A DNA stretch of 64,000 nucleotides from the NCBI GenBank assembly GCA_900539425.1, contig UQBX01000001.1, positions 1-64,000 of the forward strand. The letters are read 5' to 3'. A program made the translations under genes and the position numbers. Origin of the DNA: an uncultured Oscillospiraceae bacterium (GTDB lineage Bacteria; Bacillota; Clostridia; Oscillospirales; Acutalibacteraceae). Numbering within the stretch: position 1 is the first letter of the stretch; every line of letters begins with the position of its first letter. Below, piece by piece: positions 8,221 to 17,150 of the stretch. The notes under the pieces are model-generated. The model ran no database searches. It saw only the letters and a list, made by a program, of their open reading frames with translations, and had not been told where the DNA came from.

Positions 8221-8983
8221 TTGCAAGCCACTCGTATTCCTTAACATAAATTCTTGTTTTATCCCACGGGTCACCGTCAAGATGCCTTATGAGCCATACA
8301 TAATACATCTCATAACCAGGTGCCGTTACCTGCTGATGAGCGTTGCCGCCTCTTATGCAAAGGCAATCGCCGTTCATAACTTTATAAGGCGTATCGCCCT
8401 CAAAGCCTGCTCCAAATCCCTCAGGATGATCAAAACAGTAATAATAGAGCTCAGGCTGCGGATGATGATGCGGAGGATATGACGACCATTTACCCGGCTG
8501 ATTAAATACTTCGCCCATTACCATATTTGAATACGGCGCATTATCGAGATCAAACATAGTTGAAACGATTCTGTGACCTGCGCCGCCCCACTGACCTTTG
8601 CCGAATTCCTGATAAAGGCAGTTTTCGGGGTTATAGAAAACAGGCTCCCATGTTTTATCGTTATCAGTCTGCTGAACAAGCACTTCACTGTCCTCAAGAG
8701 CAGAAACGACAGCCTTGACCTGCTTTGGAAAATGAACTGCATAAGGCTTTTTCTCAAAAGGATTTGCCCTGCTGCAGGTTTCATCAATACTCTCGCCTAC
8801 TTTGAAATTAACTTTGCCCGAAAGCAGTAAAACGGCGCACTCGTTTTTATCCTCATATATCTCAAGAGTTTCGCCTTTTGAGAGCTTCTTAACATAAATA
8901 TCCATAAGCATTTCGGAATTTACTCCGTTCATCTCACAGAGCACCTTTTTTCCGTTGCTGTCAAATTCAGGTCTGTAAATCAT
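8210..8983 (-). CDS. iolB: 5-deoxy-glucuronate isomerase
   Basis: IolB converts 5-deoxy-D-glucuronate to 2-deoxy-5-keto-gluconate in myo-inositol catabolism. The 257-aa protein has the double-cupin layout; the C-terminal cupin shows the metal ligands in PPHHHPQPELYYYCFDHPEG and later in GGNAHQQVTAPGYEMYYVW, both characteristic of IolB. GGAGG lies about 11 nt before the ATG. It follows an alpha/beta hydrolase gene by 17 nt and overlaps the alcohol dehydrogenase gene. The other iol genes in the window (iolJ, iolC) are about 17 kb away. Confidence 0.9.
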   Translation of the reverse strand: MIYRPEFDSNGKKVLCEMNGVNSEMLMDIYVKKLSKGETLEIYEDKNECAVLLLSGKVNFKVGESIDETCSRANPFEKKPYAVHFPKQVKAVVSALEDSEVLVQQTDNDKTWEPVFYNPENCLYQEFGKGQWGGAGHRIVSTMFDLDNAPYSNMVMGEVFNQPGKWSSYPPHHHPQPELYYYCFDHPEGFGAGFEGDTPYKVMNGDCLCIRGGNAHQQVTAPGYEMYYVWLIRHLDGDPWDKTRIYVKEYEWLANAE

Positions 8984-9000
8984 AAAAAATCAATCCTCCG

Positions 9001-9918
9001 TTAATCGTTCATTATAAACGAATATAAATATTCATAAATTTCATTTTTATTAAGTTCGTTAAGCACTTCGTGGCGGCAGTCAGGATACAGCTTTTCCTGC
9101 ACGGCGGTATGGCCGCTCTTAACAAGCTTGTTGTATACTTCATCTATTCCCTTTGAATACTCGCCGACAGGATCCTCCGCCCCGCTGATAAGCAGTATAG
9201 GCAGATCCTTTCTGACCTTTTCGTACCATTCCGCGCTGTTTGCGGCGCCGTTGAGCTGAAGGAGATCTCCCATACCTCTGATAGTAAACTTATAGCCGCA
9301 CATCGGATCTGCAATATACTTATCAACTATTGCGGTATCACGTGTAAGCCAGTCAAAAGCGGTGCGCTTTTCGAACTTGGCGTTATAAGCGCCGAAAGCA
9401 AGTTTATCCATAAGATCAGAACGGTGATGAGAGCCTTTTAACAACGCAATAATGTCGGTTACTTTTTTTCCGATTGCCTGTGCGTCATTAGTGCCGCCCG
9501 TGCCCATATAAACAGAACGGTCGCTGAGGTCGGGATACTGAGCGTCAAAACAGCGCACAATGAACGAGCCCATAGAATGGCCGAAAACAACGTGCTTTAT
9601 ACCAGGATATTTCTTACAAGCCGCCTCAAACACTGTCTTATAATCCTTAATAAGCCCCTTATATCCGTCTTTTTCACCGAAATAACCAAGATCGGCAGGA
9701 TTCTGATTTGATTTGCCGTGATTTGCCATATCGTGCATAAACACGGCAACACCTTTTGAATTCAGGTATGAAACAAAATCAGCATATCTTTCAATATGCT
9801 CTGCCATTCCGTGGTGGATAGCAACAACCGCTTTTGCAGGCGTTTCGGGGATAAACTCACAGCCGTGTATTTCGCACACACCTGTTGCTGATTTAAAAGT
9901 AAAGTTTTCAGTATGCAT
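9001..9918 (-). CDS. Alpha/beta hydrolase (monoacylglycerol lipase / S33-like)
   Basis: A 305-aa cytoplasmic serine hydrolase. The nucleophile elbow is GHSMGS, the oxyanion-hole region is HHGMAEH, the acidic residue is in SGAEDPVGEY and the catalytic His is in DCRHEVLNE. This set is typical of lysophospholipase/monoglyceride-lipase-like Hydrolase_4 proteins. Substrate unknown. The ribosome site is GAGGTG. A short GC-rich hairpin without a good T-tract lies upstream (9941-9952), so read-through from the radical-SAM gene is possible. It is directly followed by iolB. Confidence 0.85.
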   Translation of the reverse strand: MHTENFTFKSATGVCEIHGCEFIPETPAKAVVAIHHGMAEHIERYADFVSYLNSKGVAVFMHDMANHGKSNQNPADLGYFGEKDGYKGLIKDYKTVFEAACKKYPGIKHVVFGHSMGSFIVRCFDAQYPDLSDRSVYMGTGGTNDAQAIGKKVTDIIALLKGSHHRSDLMDKLAFGAYNAKFEKRTAFDWLTRDTAIVDKYIADPMCGYKFTIRGMGDLLQLNGAANSAEWYEKVRKDLPILLISGAEDPVGEYSKGIDEVYNKLVKSGHTAVQEKLYPDCRHEVLNELNKNEIYEYLYSFIMND

Positions 9919-9981
9919 AAAAGCACCTCTTTCAAATGCGCCGAAACGGCGAAGGGAACACTGCTTTACAAATTTATATTA

Positions 9982-10851
9982 TCACATTACACCCGTAAAA
10001 TCAAACGGCGGAATGTAAACTTCATCGGCTGAAGAAAGCTCCTGCACAAACACATTTTCAAGGCCTGCCAAAACGGCATGATCAAGCACTTTCTTATATT
10101 CACGCTCAGTTATCTTTCTGCTTATCTCGGGATATTCACTGAGATCTGTGCATGGAGTATACTGAGCCATAAGGCTGAGATACGCCCCCTGAAAATTATC
10201 TTTAAAGTAATCTATAATTTCAATTGACGAATTGGTGTTTGCAGGCAAAATAAGGTGGCGTATAATAACGCCTTTTTTCATAATTCCGTTTTCAAACACG
10301 CACTGCGGCTGTTGGCGCAGCATTTCAGTTATTGCCGCTTTTGCAGTCTCCGGATAATCCTGAGCGCGGCTGTATCTTTTTGCTTTATCGCCCCTTATGT
10401 ATTTAAAATCGGGAAGATAAATATCAACAATTCCGCTTAACATTTTAAGTGTTTCAACACTTTCATATCCGCTTGAATTATACACTATCGGCACGGGGCA
10501 GTGCCATTTTTCAAACAATTCTTTAAGCTGAACGGCATAATGAGTGGGATTTACAAGATTTATATTTTCCGCGCCCTCAGCGATAAGTTTTTCAAATATT
10601 TCTATAAGTTTATCACTGCTGACTGCGGTGCCTTTATTTTTTATACTTATCTCACTGTTTTGGCAATATACGCATTTCAGATTGCAGCCGCTGAAAAAAA
10701 CCGTGCCGCTGCCGCGCTTGCCGCTGATACACGGCTCCTCCCAGAAATGGAGCGCCGCCCTTGCCACCCTGAACTCCTCGGGTGATGAACAGAAACCCTG
10801 CTTTTCTTTCCTGTTAACCCCGCATCTGCGCGGGCACATATTGCAGATCAT
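9982..10851 (-). CDS. Radical SAM protein, PflX/COG1313-like
   Basis: A 289-aa protein opening with CNMCPRRCGVNR, a Cys-rich N-terminal motif of this group, then the radical-SAM cluster motif CNLKCVYC inside GCNLKCVYCQNSEIS. The remaining barrel includes NLVNPTHYAVQL and VDIYLPDFKYI. The family is related to pyruvate-formate-lyase activases, but its true substrate is not established to my knowledge. The start codon overlaps the rsmI stop (ATGA), implying co-translation with the rRNA methyltransferase. Confidence 0.85.
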   Translation of the reverse strand: MICNMCPRRCGVNRKEKQGFCSSPEEFRVARAALHFWEEPCISGKRGSGTVFFSGCNLKCVYCQNSEISIKNKGTAVSSDKLIEIFEKLIAEGAENINLVNPTHYAVQLKELFEKWHCPVPIVYNSSGYESVETLKMLSGIVDIYLPDFKYIRGDKAKRYSRAQDYPETAKAAITEMLRQQPQCVFENGIMKKGVIIRHLILPANTNSSIEIIDYFKDNFQGAYLSLMAQYTPCTDLSEYPEISRKITEREYKKVLDHAVLAGLENVFVQELSSADEVYIPPFDFTGVM

Positions 10852-11666
10852 AAAAGCTCCCTGTAAATATCGGCCTTTTTAAACGGGGTCTCCCCCGCAA
10901 TTTCCTTTGCCGCTCTGCTTATACTCATTCCGTCTGCCATCAGTTTTTTTGCTTTGGCAACAGCTTCTTCAAGAGTTATCTCGCTCGGCTGTTCCTTTTT
11001 GCCCTCTATTATAAGAACGATCTCGCCTTTCAGGCTGCCGTCCCCATAAGCCTCAACAGCGTCTTTCAGCGTTGTGCGTATTACTTCCTCATGCACCTTG
11101 GTAAGTTCACGCACTATGGCTATCTTTCTGTTTCCGAAAGCGGCATACATATCCCTGAGCGTATTTGCAAGTTTGTGCGGCGCCTCATAAAAGACCATGG
11201 TACGTTTTTCGTCCTTGACTTCATCAAGATGCTCAAAACGCGATTTTTTAGAAACGCTGAGAAATCCCTCAAAAGTAAATCTGCCCGTATCCATACCTGA
11301 CACGGCAAGCGCCGTTGCAAAAGCGGTGGGGCCGGGAACAGACACCACATCTATACCGTATTCAGCGCACTGGGCAACAAGCTCCTGCCCGGGGTCTGAA
11401 ATAGCAGGCATACCCGCGTCTGTTACTATTGCGCAGTTTTCACCCGCAAGAATACGCGAGCATATTGCCTCTCCGCGCTCTCTTTTATTATGTTCGTAAT
11501 AGCTGACCATTTCTTTTTTTATTGAGAAACGGTTCAATATTTTAAGTGTTACCCTTGTATCTTCGGCTGCGATGAAATCGACCGCTTCAAGGGTTTCTGC
11601 GGCACGCGGTGAAAAATCAGACAGATTGCCTATCGGCGTGCCGACAACATATAATTTACCTTTCAT
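10848..11666 (-). CDS. rsmI: 16S rRNA (cytidine1402-2'-O)-methyltransferase
   Basis: RsmI methylates the ribose of C1402 in the decoding centre. The N-terminus KLYVVGTPIGNLSD and DFIAAEDTRVTLKIL are highly conserved, as are ISDPGQELV and VPGPTAFATALAVSG (tetrapyrrole-methylase fold). Length (272 aa) is normal for the shorter Firmicute type. It overlaps both neighbours by 4 nt (ATGA on each side), placing it in a translationally coupled run with the TrmN6-like methyltransferase and the PflX-like gene. Confidence 0.95.
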   Translation of the reverse strand: MKGKLYVVGTPIGNLSDFSPRAAETLEAVDFIAAEDTRVTLKILNRFSIKKEMVSYYEHNKRERGEAICSRILAGENCAIVTDAGMPAISDPGQELVAQCAEYGIDVVSVPGPTAFATALAVSGMDTGRFTFEGFLSVSKKSRFEHLDEVKDEKRTMVFYEAPHKLANTLRDMYAAFGNRKIAIVRELTKVHEEVIRTTLKDAVEAYGDGSLKGEIVLIIEGKKEQPSEITLEEAVAKAKKLMADGMSISRAAKEIAGETPFKKADIYRELL

Positions 11667-12397
11667 TTATCATACCCGTCCGCATAAGAGCCGTAAACCG
11701 TGAGCATTTCATCCGTAAACTTACCATTTTCCTTTTTTATGGCAAGCAACGGCTCAACACGCAAAAACGGCTTTGAATTCTTTTTGCCCTCAATTAGGAA
11801 AAGAAACGGCTCCTGATCGTTTTTATCTACAACAAACCTGAGTCTTTTCGGCTCAAGGCTGTATTTTCTCATAAGGCACACAGCATCTGCGAGTCTTTCA
11901 GGGCGGTGGCACATACAAAACCTGCCGCCGAATTTAAGCAGATAAGCGGCGGCTTTGACAGCGTCCTCTATATTACAGCATATCTCATGGCGCGCTATTT
12001 TTGCGCTTTCGCTTTGCGACTCTATTCCCGTGCCTACAGGTTTATAAGGCGGGTTCATAGTTACGAGTGAAAATCCCTCTGCAGGGAATTCAGAGCGTAT
12101 CTCACGCAGATCACAGCGGTGTGAAACAAGCCTGCCCTGAAGTGAATTTCTTTCTATACTGCGGTTTACCTGATCAATAGCGTTTTGCTGAATATCAAGG
12201 CAGTGCACCGTGCTTTGAAGCGGATTTCTAAGCCACAGAAACGGTATAATACCGCATCCCGTGCCCATATCCATAGCGGCGTCATTGTTTTTCGGCTTTG
12301 CAAAATATGCCAGAAGAAGCGCATCCGTTCCGAATGTGTGCTCAGCACTTACCTCAATATAAATATCATCCGAAAGTCTTTCAAACTTATTGTCCAT
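11663..12397 (-). CDS. tRNA1(Val) (adenine37-N6)-methyltransferase-like protein (TrmN6/YabB)
   Basis: An N6-adenine methyltransferase with SAM motif MDMGTGCGIIPFLWL and the catalytic NPPY motif in VTMNPPYKPVGTG. The N-terminal HTFGTDALLLAYF is typical of the TrmN6/YabB group, which in Firmicutes lies next to rsmI as here. I place the start at 12397, where GGCGGAG sits upstream, giving 244 aa; longer in-frame starts overlap lepA. Target tRNA is inferred from the family. Confidence 0.87.
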   Translation of the reverse strand: MDNKFERLSDDIYIEVSAEHTFGTDALLLAYFAKPKNNDAAMDMGTGCGIIPFLWLRNPLQSTVHCLDIQQNAIDQVNRSIERNSLQGRLVSHRCDLREIRSEFPAEGFSLVTMNPPYKPVGTGIESQSESAKIARHEICCNIEDAVKAAAYLLKFGGRFCMCHRPERLADAVCLMRKYSLEPKRLRFVVDKNDQEPFLFLIEGKKNSKPFLRVEPLLAIKKENGKFTDEMLTVYGSYADGYDK

Positions 12398-12410
12398 ACA
12401 GCGCTCCGCC

Positions 12411-14228
12411 TTATTCATCATCGGACGAGAGCTTGAGCACTGCCATAAATGCCTCCTGCGGCACCTCCACGGAACCGAAGCGGCGCATGCGCTTTTTACC
12501 CTCTTTCTGCTTTTCAAGAAGCTTTTTCTTTCTTGTAACGTCGCCTCCGTAGCACTTTGCAAGCACGTCCTTACGCAGTGCTTTTACGGTCTCTCTGGCG
12601 ATTACCTTGCCGCCTATTGCAACCTGGATTGGTATCTCAAACAGATGACGCGGTATATGTTCCTTTAACTTCTCGGCGATTTTTCTTGCGCGCGGGTAAG
12701 CCTTATCCGCATGGATTATGAATGACAGCGCATCTATAATCTCTCCGTTGAGAAGCACATCCACCTTAACAAGCTTGCTTCGGCGGTATTCCGAAATCTC
12801 ATAATCAAACGAAGCATATCCCCTTGTGCGGGATTTAAGCGCGTCAAAAAAGTCATATATTATTTCATTCAGCGGAAGTTCATAACTTATATCAACTCTG
12901 TCCGGTGTGATATAAGTCATATTTTTAAATATTCCTCTCCTGTCCTGGCACATATCCATAATGGTGCCTACAAATTCACTGGGAGCATAAATGCTGGCAT
13001 TGCAAAACGGCTCCTCGCAGTAATCAATTAGCGCAGGATCGGGATAGTTGGTGGGGTTATCTATTTCAAGCATAGTGCCGTCAGTCATGTGTATTTTATA
13101 AACTACACTCGGCACAGTTGTTACAAGGTCAAGATCATACTCTCTTTCAAGTCTTTCCTGAATAATCTCAAGATGCAGAAGTCCGAGGAAGCCGCAGCGG
13201 AAACCAAATCCGAGAGCGCCCGACGTTTCAGGCTCAAATGAAAGTGACGCGTCATTGAGCTGGAGTTTTTCAAGAGCGTCCCTTAGCGCCTCATAATCCG
13301 CACCGTCCGCAGGATAAACACCGCAGAACACCATGGGATTTACTTTTCTGTAACCGGGAAGGGGTTCGGGTGCGGGATCATTTGCAAGAGTTACTGTATC
13401 ACCGACATGGGCATCATGAACTGTTTTAATGGAAGCGGTAATATAGCCTACTTCGCCCGCAACAAGTTCTTTTGCTTTTTCCATTGAGGTAGCCCGCATG
13501 TAGCCTACCTCAACAACAGTAAATTCAGCGCCCGTAGCCATCATTCTCATTGTATCTCCGGCTTTGATTCTGCCGTCCATAATCCTTACGTATACTATTA
13601 CGCCGCGGTATGAATCATAAACCGAGTCAAATATAAGCGCCTTGAGAGACTTGTTTTCATCCCCTTCAGGAGGACGTATCTCATTTACAATATACTCTAA
13701 TATATCTTCAACATTCTCTCCCGTTTTAGCCGAAACACGCGGAGCGTCAAGGCAGGGTATACCTATTACCTCCTCAACCTCCTCGGCAGCTGCCTGGGGA
13801 TCTGCCGCGGGGAGATCTATCTTGTTGATAACCGGCAGAATATCAAGATCATGATCAAGCGCAAGATATGTGTTTGCTAAAGTCTGCGCCTCAACACCCT
13901 GAGAAGCGTCAACTATAAGAAGCGCGCCTTCACAGGCCGCAAGAGATCGTGAGACCTCGTAATTGAAGTCAACATGACCAGGAGTATCAATAAGGTTAAA
14001 CTCATACTTTTCGCCGTTTTTAGCTGTGTAATCAAGCTTTACGGCATGAGCCTTTATGGTGATACCTCTTTCACGCTCCAGATCCATATCATCGAGTATC
14101 TGATCCTGCATATCACGCTTTTCTACAGACTGTGTAAGTTCAAGAAGGCGGTCTGCCAGCGTTGACTTGCCGTGATCTATATGTGCGATTATTGAAAAAT
14201 TCCTTATATTTTTCTTATTTACGGACAA
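12411..14228 (-). CDS. lepA: Elongation factor 4 (LepA)
   Basis: A ribosome-binding GTPase of the EF-G class. The first residues NIRNFSIIAHIDHGKSTLADR hold the P-loop, DTPGHVDF is the G3 box and NKIDLPAA the G4 box. The LepA-specific C-terminal domain (KAYPRARKIAEKLKEHIPRH) is complete. Length is 605 aa, standard for the family. The start codon appears to be TTG, with AGAGG 8 nt upstream. It lies 17 nt after the nucleotidyltransferase gene and 13 nt before the TrmN6-like gene. Confidence 0.97.
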   Translation of the reverse strand: MSVNKKNIRNFSIIAHIDHGKSTLADRLLELTQSVEKRDMQDQILDDMDLERERGITIKAHAVKLDYTAKNGEKYEFNLIDTPGHVDFNYEVSRSLAACEGALLIVDASQGVEAQTLANTYLALDHDLDILPVINKIDLPAADPQAAAEEVEEVIGIPCLDAPRVSAKTGENVEDILEYIVNEIRPPEGDENKSLKALIFDSVYDSYRGVIVYVRIMDGRIKAGDTMRMMATGAEFTVVEVGYMRATSMEKAKELVAGEVGYITASIKTVHDAHVGDTVTLANDPAPEPLPGYRKVNPMVFCGVYPADGADYEALRDALEKLQLNDASLSFEPETSGALGFGFRCGFLGLLHLEIIQERLEREYDLDLVTTVPSVVYKIHMTDGTMLEIDNPTNYPDPALIDYCEEPFCNASIYAPSEFVGTIMDMCQDRRGIFKNMTYITPDRVDISYELPLNEIIYDFFDALKSRTRGYASFDYEISEYRRSKLVKVDVLLNGEIIDALSFIIHADKAYPRARKIAEKLKEHIPRHLFEIPIQVAIGGKVIARETVKALRKDVLAKCYGGDVTRKKKLLEKQKEGKKRMRRFGSVEVPQEAFMAVLKLSSDDE

Positions 14229-14245
14229 TTTGTTTACCTCTGCAT

Positions 14246-15379
14246 TTACTTATTTTTTTCTTCATTGATTTTTCTGACGGCTTTTACCTCATCCAGCGCT
14301 TTTTTGCGTGATGTGAATGATTTTTCAACAAGCCGCTTTATATAATAAAATCCCAAAAGCACGGGATATTTTTTGAGTATAGGATACATGCTTTTCATCT
14401 GAAAAGCAGACGGAAACAACCTGCTTATTACATAACCAAGCGCATTGCCGCCGTTTTTATTTTTATAATTTTTGAATGCCTCGTCAACATTCGTACTATT
14501 GCCGCCGTAAATACCGTGAACAAGAGCGGTATTAAAAAATTCGCGCTGTTTTTCAGACAGTTCCCTGTTCTCCATAAGCGCAAATGAGAAATCACTTACT
14601 TCTTTTTCAAAATCAGAAAGCTGCATTGCGGCAAGTTTCTCATCTAAATATCGGCGGTTCATACTTTGCCCTTTGCTTTGCAAAATAAGGTATGTATCTA
14701 CAATAAATCTTACACCGAAACCGCCGAAAATGTAATGCTTATACATATGCGCGATATGGTGAAGATAAAGATCTTCGCAGCTCATTGTGTACTCGTACTG
14801 ATTACCGGCTGTTTTGCAAGCGTTGCTCCATACAAATGAAAAATCCGGGTAAAACCCGTACACATCTTTAAAAAGCTCGCGGTGAAACTCAAAAGTATAG
14901 TAAGGCGGTTTGCTGAAATCGTCTGAATTTCCGCCCTGAGAAAGAAGCTCATACCCTCTTGCGGTCATCATTTCAACAAGCGTATCCCTTTTATCAGGGT
15001 CATACAAAATATCAATATCGCTCATCTGGCGCATACTTTGCTTGGGATAATAATTTCTTATAACCGAGCCCTTTAAAAGCATGTATTTAATTTTATTCTT
15101 TTCAAGCTCTGCCTTTATTGCCGCCAGTTCATTCTGCATTGCTATCAGGCGTACAAGCTCACTTTTGGAAAAATTATTGAGTTCCTCTGCTATATCCGGC
15201 GGGAGACATTTTAAATCCACAGCCTGCGCCACCATAGAATAGACCTGCTGTTTTTTTGAAAGCTCAAAAAACGCATTCCAATCAATACCTTCGGGAGGAG
15301 AGGACGGCTTTTCGCCTTTTGCCGCAGCGCGAAGAACCTCAATCAGATATTTGGTTTCCCTGCTGTTGATTTCCATCAT
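14246..15379 (-). CDS. Nucleotidyltransferase-family protein (NTP_transf_5 type) next to a PqqD-like protein
   Basis: A 377-aa protein whose middle part LKGSVIRNYYPKQSMRQMSD continues into IDILYDP, the GS..DxD signature of the nucleotidyltransferase superfamily, here of the uncharacterised NTP_transf_5 group. The flanks are mostly helical; LYLHHIAHMYKHYIFGGFG is the conserved His-rich helix of this group. Such proteins are often found near PqqD-like/RRE proteins and peptide-modification genes. It starts 2 nt after the PqqD-like stop and is therefore coupled to it. The substrate is unknown; no modified peptide or radical-SAM maturase is adjacent. Confidence 0.78.
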   Translation of the reverse strand: MMEINSRETKYLIEVLRAAAKGEKPSSPPEGIDWNAFFELSKKQQVYSMVAQAVDLKCLPPDIAEELNNFSKSELVRLIAMQNELAAIKAELEKNKIKYMLLKGSVIRNYYPKQSMRQMSDIDILYDPDKRDTLVEMMTARGYELLSQGGNSDDFSKPPYYTFEFHRELFKDVYGFYPDFSFVWSNACKTAGNQYEYTMSCEDLYLHHIAHMYKHYIFGGFGVRFIVDTYLILQSKGQSMNRRYLDEKLAAMQLSDFEKEVSDFSFALMENRELSEKQREFFNTALVHGIYGGNSTNVDEAFKNYKNKNGGNALGYVISRLFPSAFQMKSMYPILKKYPVLLGFYYIKRLVEKSFTSRKKALDEVKAVRKINEEKNK

Positions 15380-15381
15380 AA

Positions 15382-15648
15382 TTATTCTTCCAAAATTCCC
15401 GCTTTTCTTATAACATCAAGAAGTTCCCTGACATCAGCTCTTATGACATCCTCCGGAGCATCATATTTTTCAAGCATTGCCTGAACGATGCTGTCCTCCG
15501 TCTGCTCTGTTTTAAGAAGCGTAAATATATAATTAGCGGTGGGATTATTATTTATAATTCCATTGAATGTTTTTGAAAGACTGCCCGTAGCAATAGCAAA
15601 ATCCTTGCCGTCAATATTCCCGAGCATAATATCGCTGTTGAGTTTCAT
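15382..15648 (-). CDS. PqqD-like protein (RiPP recognition element fold)
   Basis: An 88-aa protein matching PqqD: KTFNGIINNNPTANYIFTLL in the middle, then TEDSIVQAMLEKYD and a C-terminal helix RELLDVIRKAGILEE. The fold usually binds the leader of a ribosomal peptide for a modification enzyme. Here it is stand-alone and coupled to a nucleotidyltransferase gene, inside a run of rRNA/tRNA modification genes. I found no precursor-like ORF in the short gaps around it (15649-15674 and 14229-14245). AGGAAAGGG precedes the ATG. Confidence 0.8.
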   Translation of the reverse strand: MKLNSDIMLGNIDGKDFAIATGSLSKTFNGIINNNPTANYIFTLLKTEQTEDSIVQAMLEKYDAPEDVIRADVRELLDVIRKAGILEE

Positions 15649-15674
15649 TTTATAGACCCTTTCCTGTAAAAATA

Positions 15675-17030
15675 TTATTCTTTTTCAACCGAACAAACAG
15701 CTTCCACATGGGCTGTACGCGGAAACAGATCTACCGCCGCAAGACGGTTAAGGCGATAGCCTTTAGAATTTAAGATCTGCAGATCCCTTGCAAGCGTGGC
15801 GCTGTTGCAGGATACATAAACTATTCTTTTTGCGCCCAGATCTTCTATGATATCAAAAAGCTCTTTCTGACAGCCTTTTCTGGGCGGATCAACTATGACA
15901 ACATCCGGCTTAACGCCTTTTCGTGTTAATATCTTTGCGCCCTCAAAAGCATCAGCACAAATAAATTCCGCATTGCCGATACCGTTTATCAAAGCGTTTT
16001 CACGCGCATTATTCACAGCGGATTCGACTATCTCAACACCGTACAGCTGTTTGCATTTATCGGCGAGCGTAAGCCCTATCGTGCCGGCTCCGCAGTACAT
16101 GTCAAGCACCGTTTCACTGCCCGTCAGCTGTGCAAAATCTGCCGCGCAGGAATAAAGCTTTTCGCACTGGCTGTGATTCACCTGATAAAAGCTTTCGGGA
16201 GAAATCACAAATTTCCTGCCGAGCAGAATATCGGTTATCTTATCATCACCCCAGATGATATTTGTTTTATCACCGAGGATAACATTAGTGTTTTTGAGAT
16301 TTATATTAACCGCAACGCTTTTGAGTTTTGGAAAAGCCTGATGCAAAAGCGAAACAAGCAATTCTTGATTAGGAATACTTTTTCCGTTTATTACGGCGCA
16401 TGCCATAACCTGGCCTGTTGCGAATGCTTTTCTGAAATAAATGTGGCGAAGCAATCCCCTGCCCGTTTTTTCATCAAAGGAATCAACGCCGCTTTCAAGT
16501 GCCCATTTTTCAAACGCTTTAAGCCCAAGAGCAAATTCACGCGGCTGAAGCATGCAGGAAAAAGCGGGAATAACACGATGACTTTTAAATGCGTAAAAAC
16601 CTGCCGTAAAAACGCCGTTTTCTATTCTTACGGGATACTGCGCTTTATTTCTGTAAAAGCAGGTATCATCCGCACCGATGATTTTTTCAACTTCAAAATC
16701 TATGCCGCCTATTCTGCGTATATTCTGCTGAACGAAATCTTTTTTTGCCTCAAGCTCTAATGAATAAGACATACATCTGAACGAACAGCCGCCGCACTTA
16801 TCTGAAACAGGGCAATCGGATTCTATTCTGTCAGGCGACGGTGTAATTATCTCCCTGACGATACCGACCGCGTAATTTTTAGAGGTTTTGATTATACGTG
16901 CAAGTATCTCATCACCCGGCACGGCGTTTCTTACAAAAACAGCCATACCGTCATATCTGCCAACGGCGCTTCCGAGCGGAGTTACCGAATCAATATCCAG
17001 TTTTATTTCATCGTTCTTTTTAAGCGCCAA
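15675..17030 (-). CDS. rlmD: 23S rRNA (uracil-C5)-methyltransferase, RlmD/RumA family
   Basis: The N-terminal TRAM domain (about residues 1-60) is followed by the iron-sulfur cysteines in CPVSDKCGGCSFRCMSY. The methyltransferase domain shows VLDMYCGAGTIGL (SAM), VIVDPPRKGCQKEL, and the catalytic Cys in YVSCNSATLARDL. Length is 451 aa. Whether it methylates U1939 or U747 (Firmicute RlmCD) cannot be settled by eye. The start codon is TTG with GGTGA 7 nt upstream. It appears to head the long minus-strand run that continues with the PqqD-like gene. Confidence 0.93.
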   Translation of the reverse strand: MALKKNDEIKLDIDSVTPLGSAVGRYDGMAVFVRNAVPGDEILARIIKTSKNYAVGIVREIITPSPDRIESDCPVSDKCGGCSFRCMSYSLELEAKKDFVQQNIRRIGGIDFEVEKIIGADDTCFYRNKAQYPVRIENGVFTAGFYAFKSHRVIPAFSCMLQPREFALGLKAFEKWALESGVDSFDEKTGRGLLRHIYFRKAFATGQVMACAVINGKSIPNQELLVSLLHQAFPKLKSVAVNINLKNTNVILGDKTNIIWGDDKITDILLGRKFVISPESFYQVNHSQCEKLYSCAADFAQLTGSETVLDMYCGAGTIGLTLADKCKQLYGVEIVESAVNNARENALINGIGNAEFICADAFEGAKILTRKGVKPDVVIVDPPRKGCQKELFDIIEDLGAKRIVYVSCNSATLARDLQILNSKGYRLNRLAAVDLFPRTAHVEAVCSVEKE

Positions 17031-17110
17031 TATAAATCACCACTTTATATAATAGCATATATAATTTAAAATATAAAGAATAAATTTTTAAATATAAGCC
17101 GTAAAACATT

Positions 17111-17140
17111 AAAAGCCCCGCTCAGATAAATGAGCGGGGC
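17111..17140 (-). terminator. Intrinsic terminator after the P-type ATPase
   Basis: A perfect 10-bp GC-rich stem (GCCCCGCTCA/TGAGCGGGGC) with a 6-nt loop, followed on the minus strand by TTTTAATG. It lies about 10 nt after the ATPase stop codon. Confidence 0.85.
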
Positions 17141-17150
17141 AAGCAATTAA

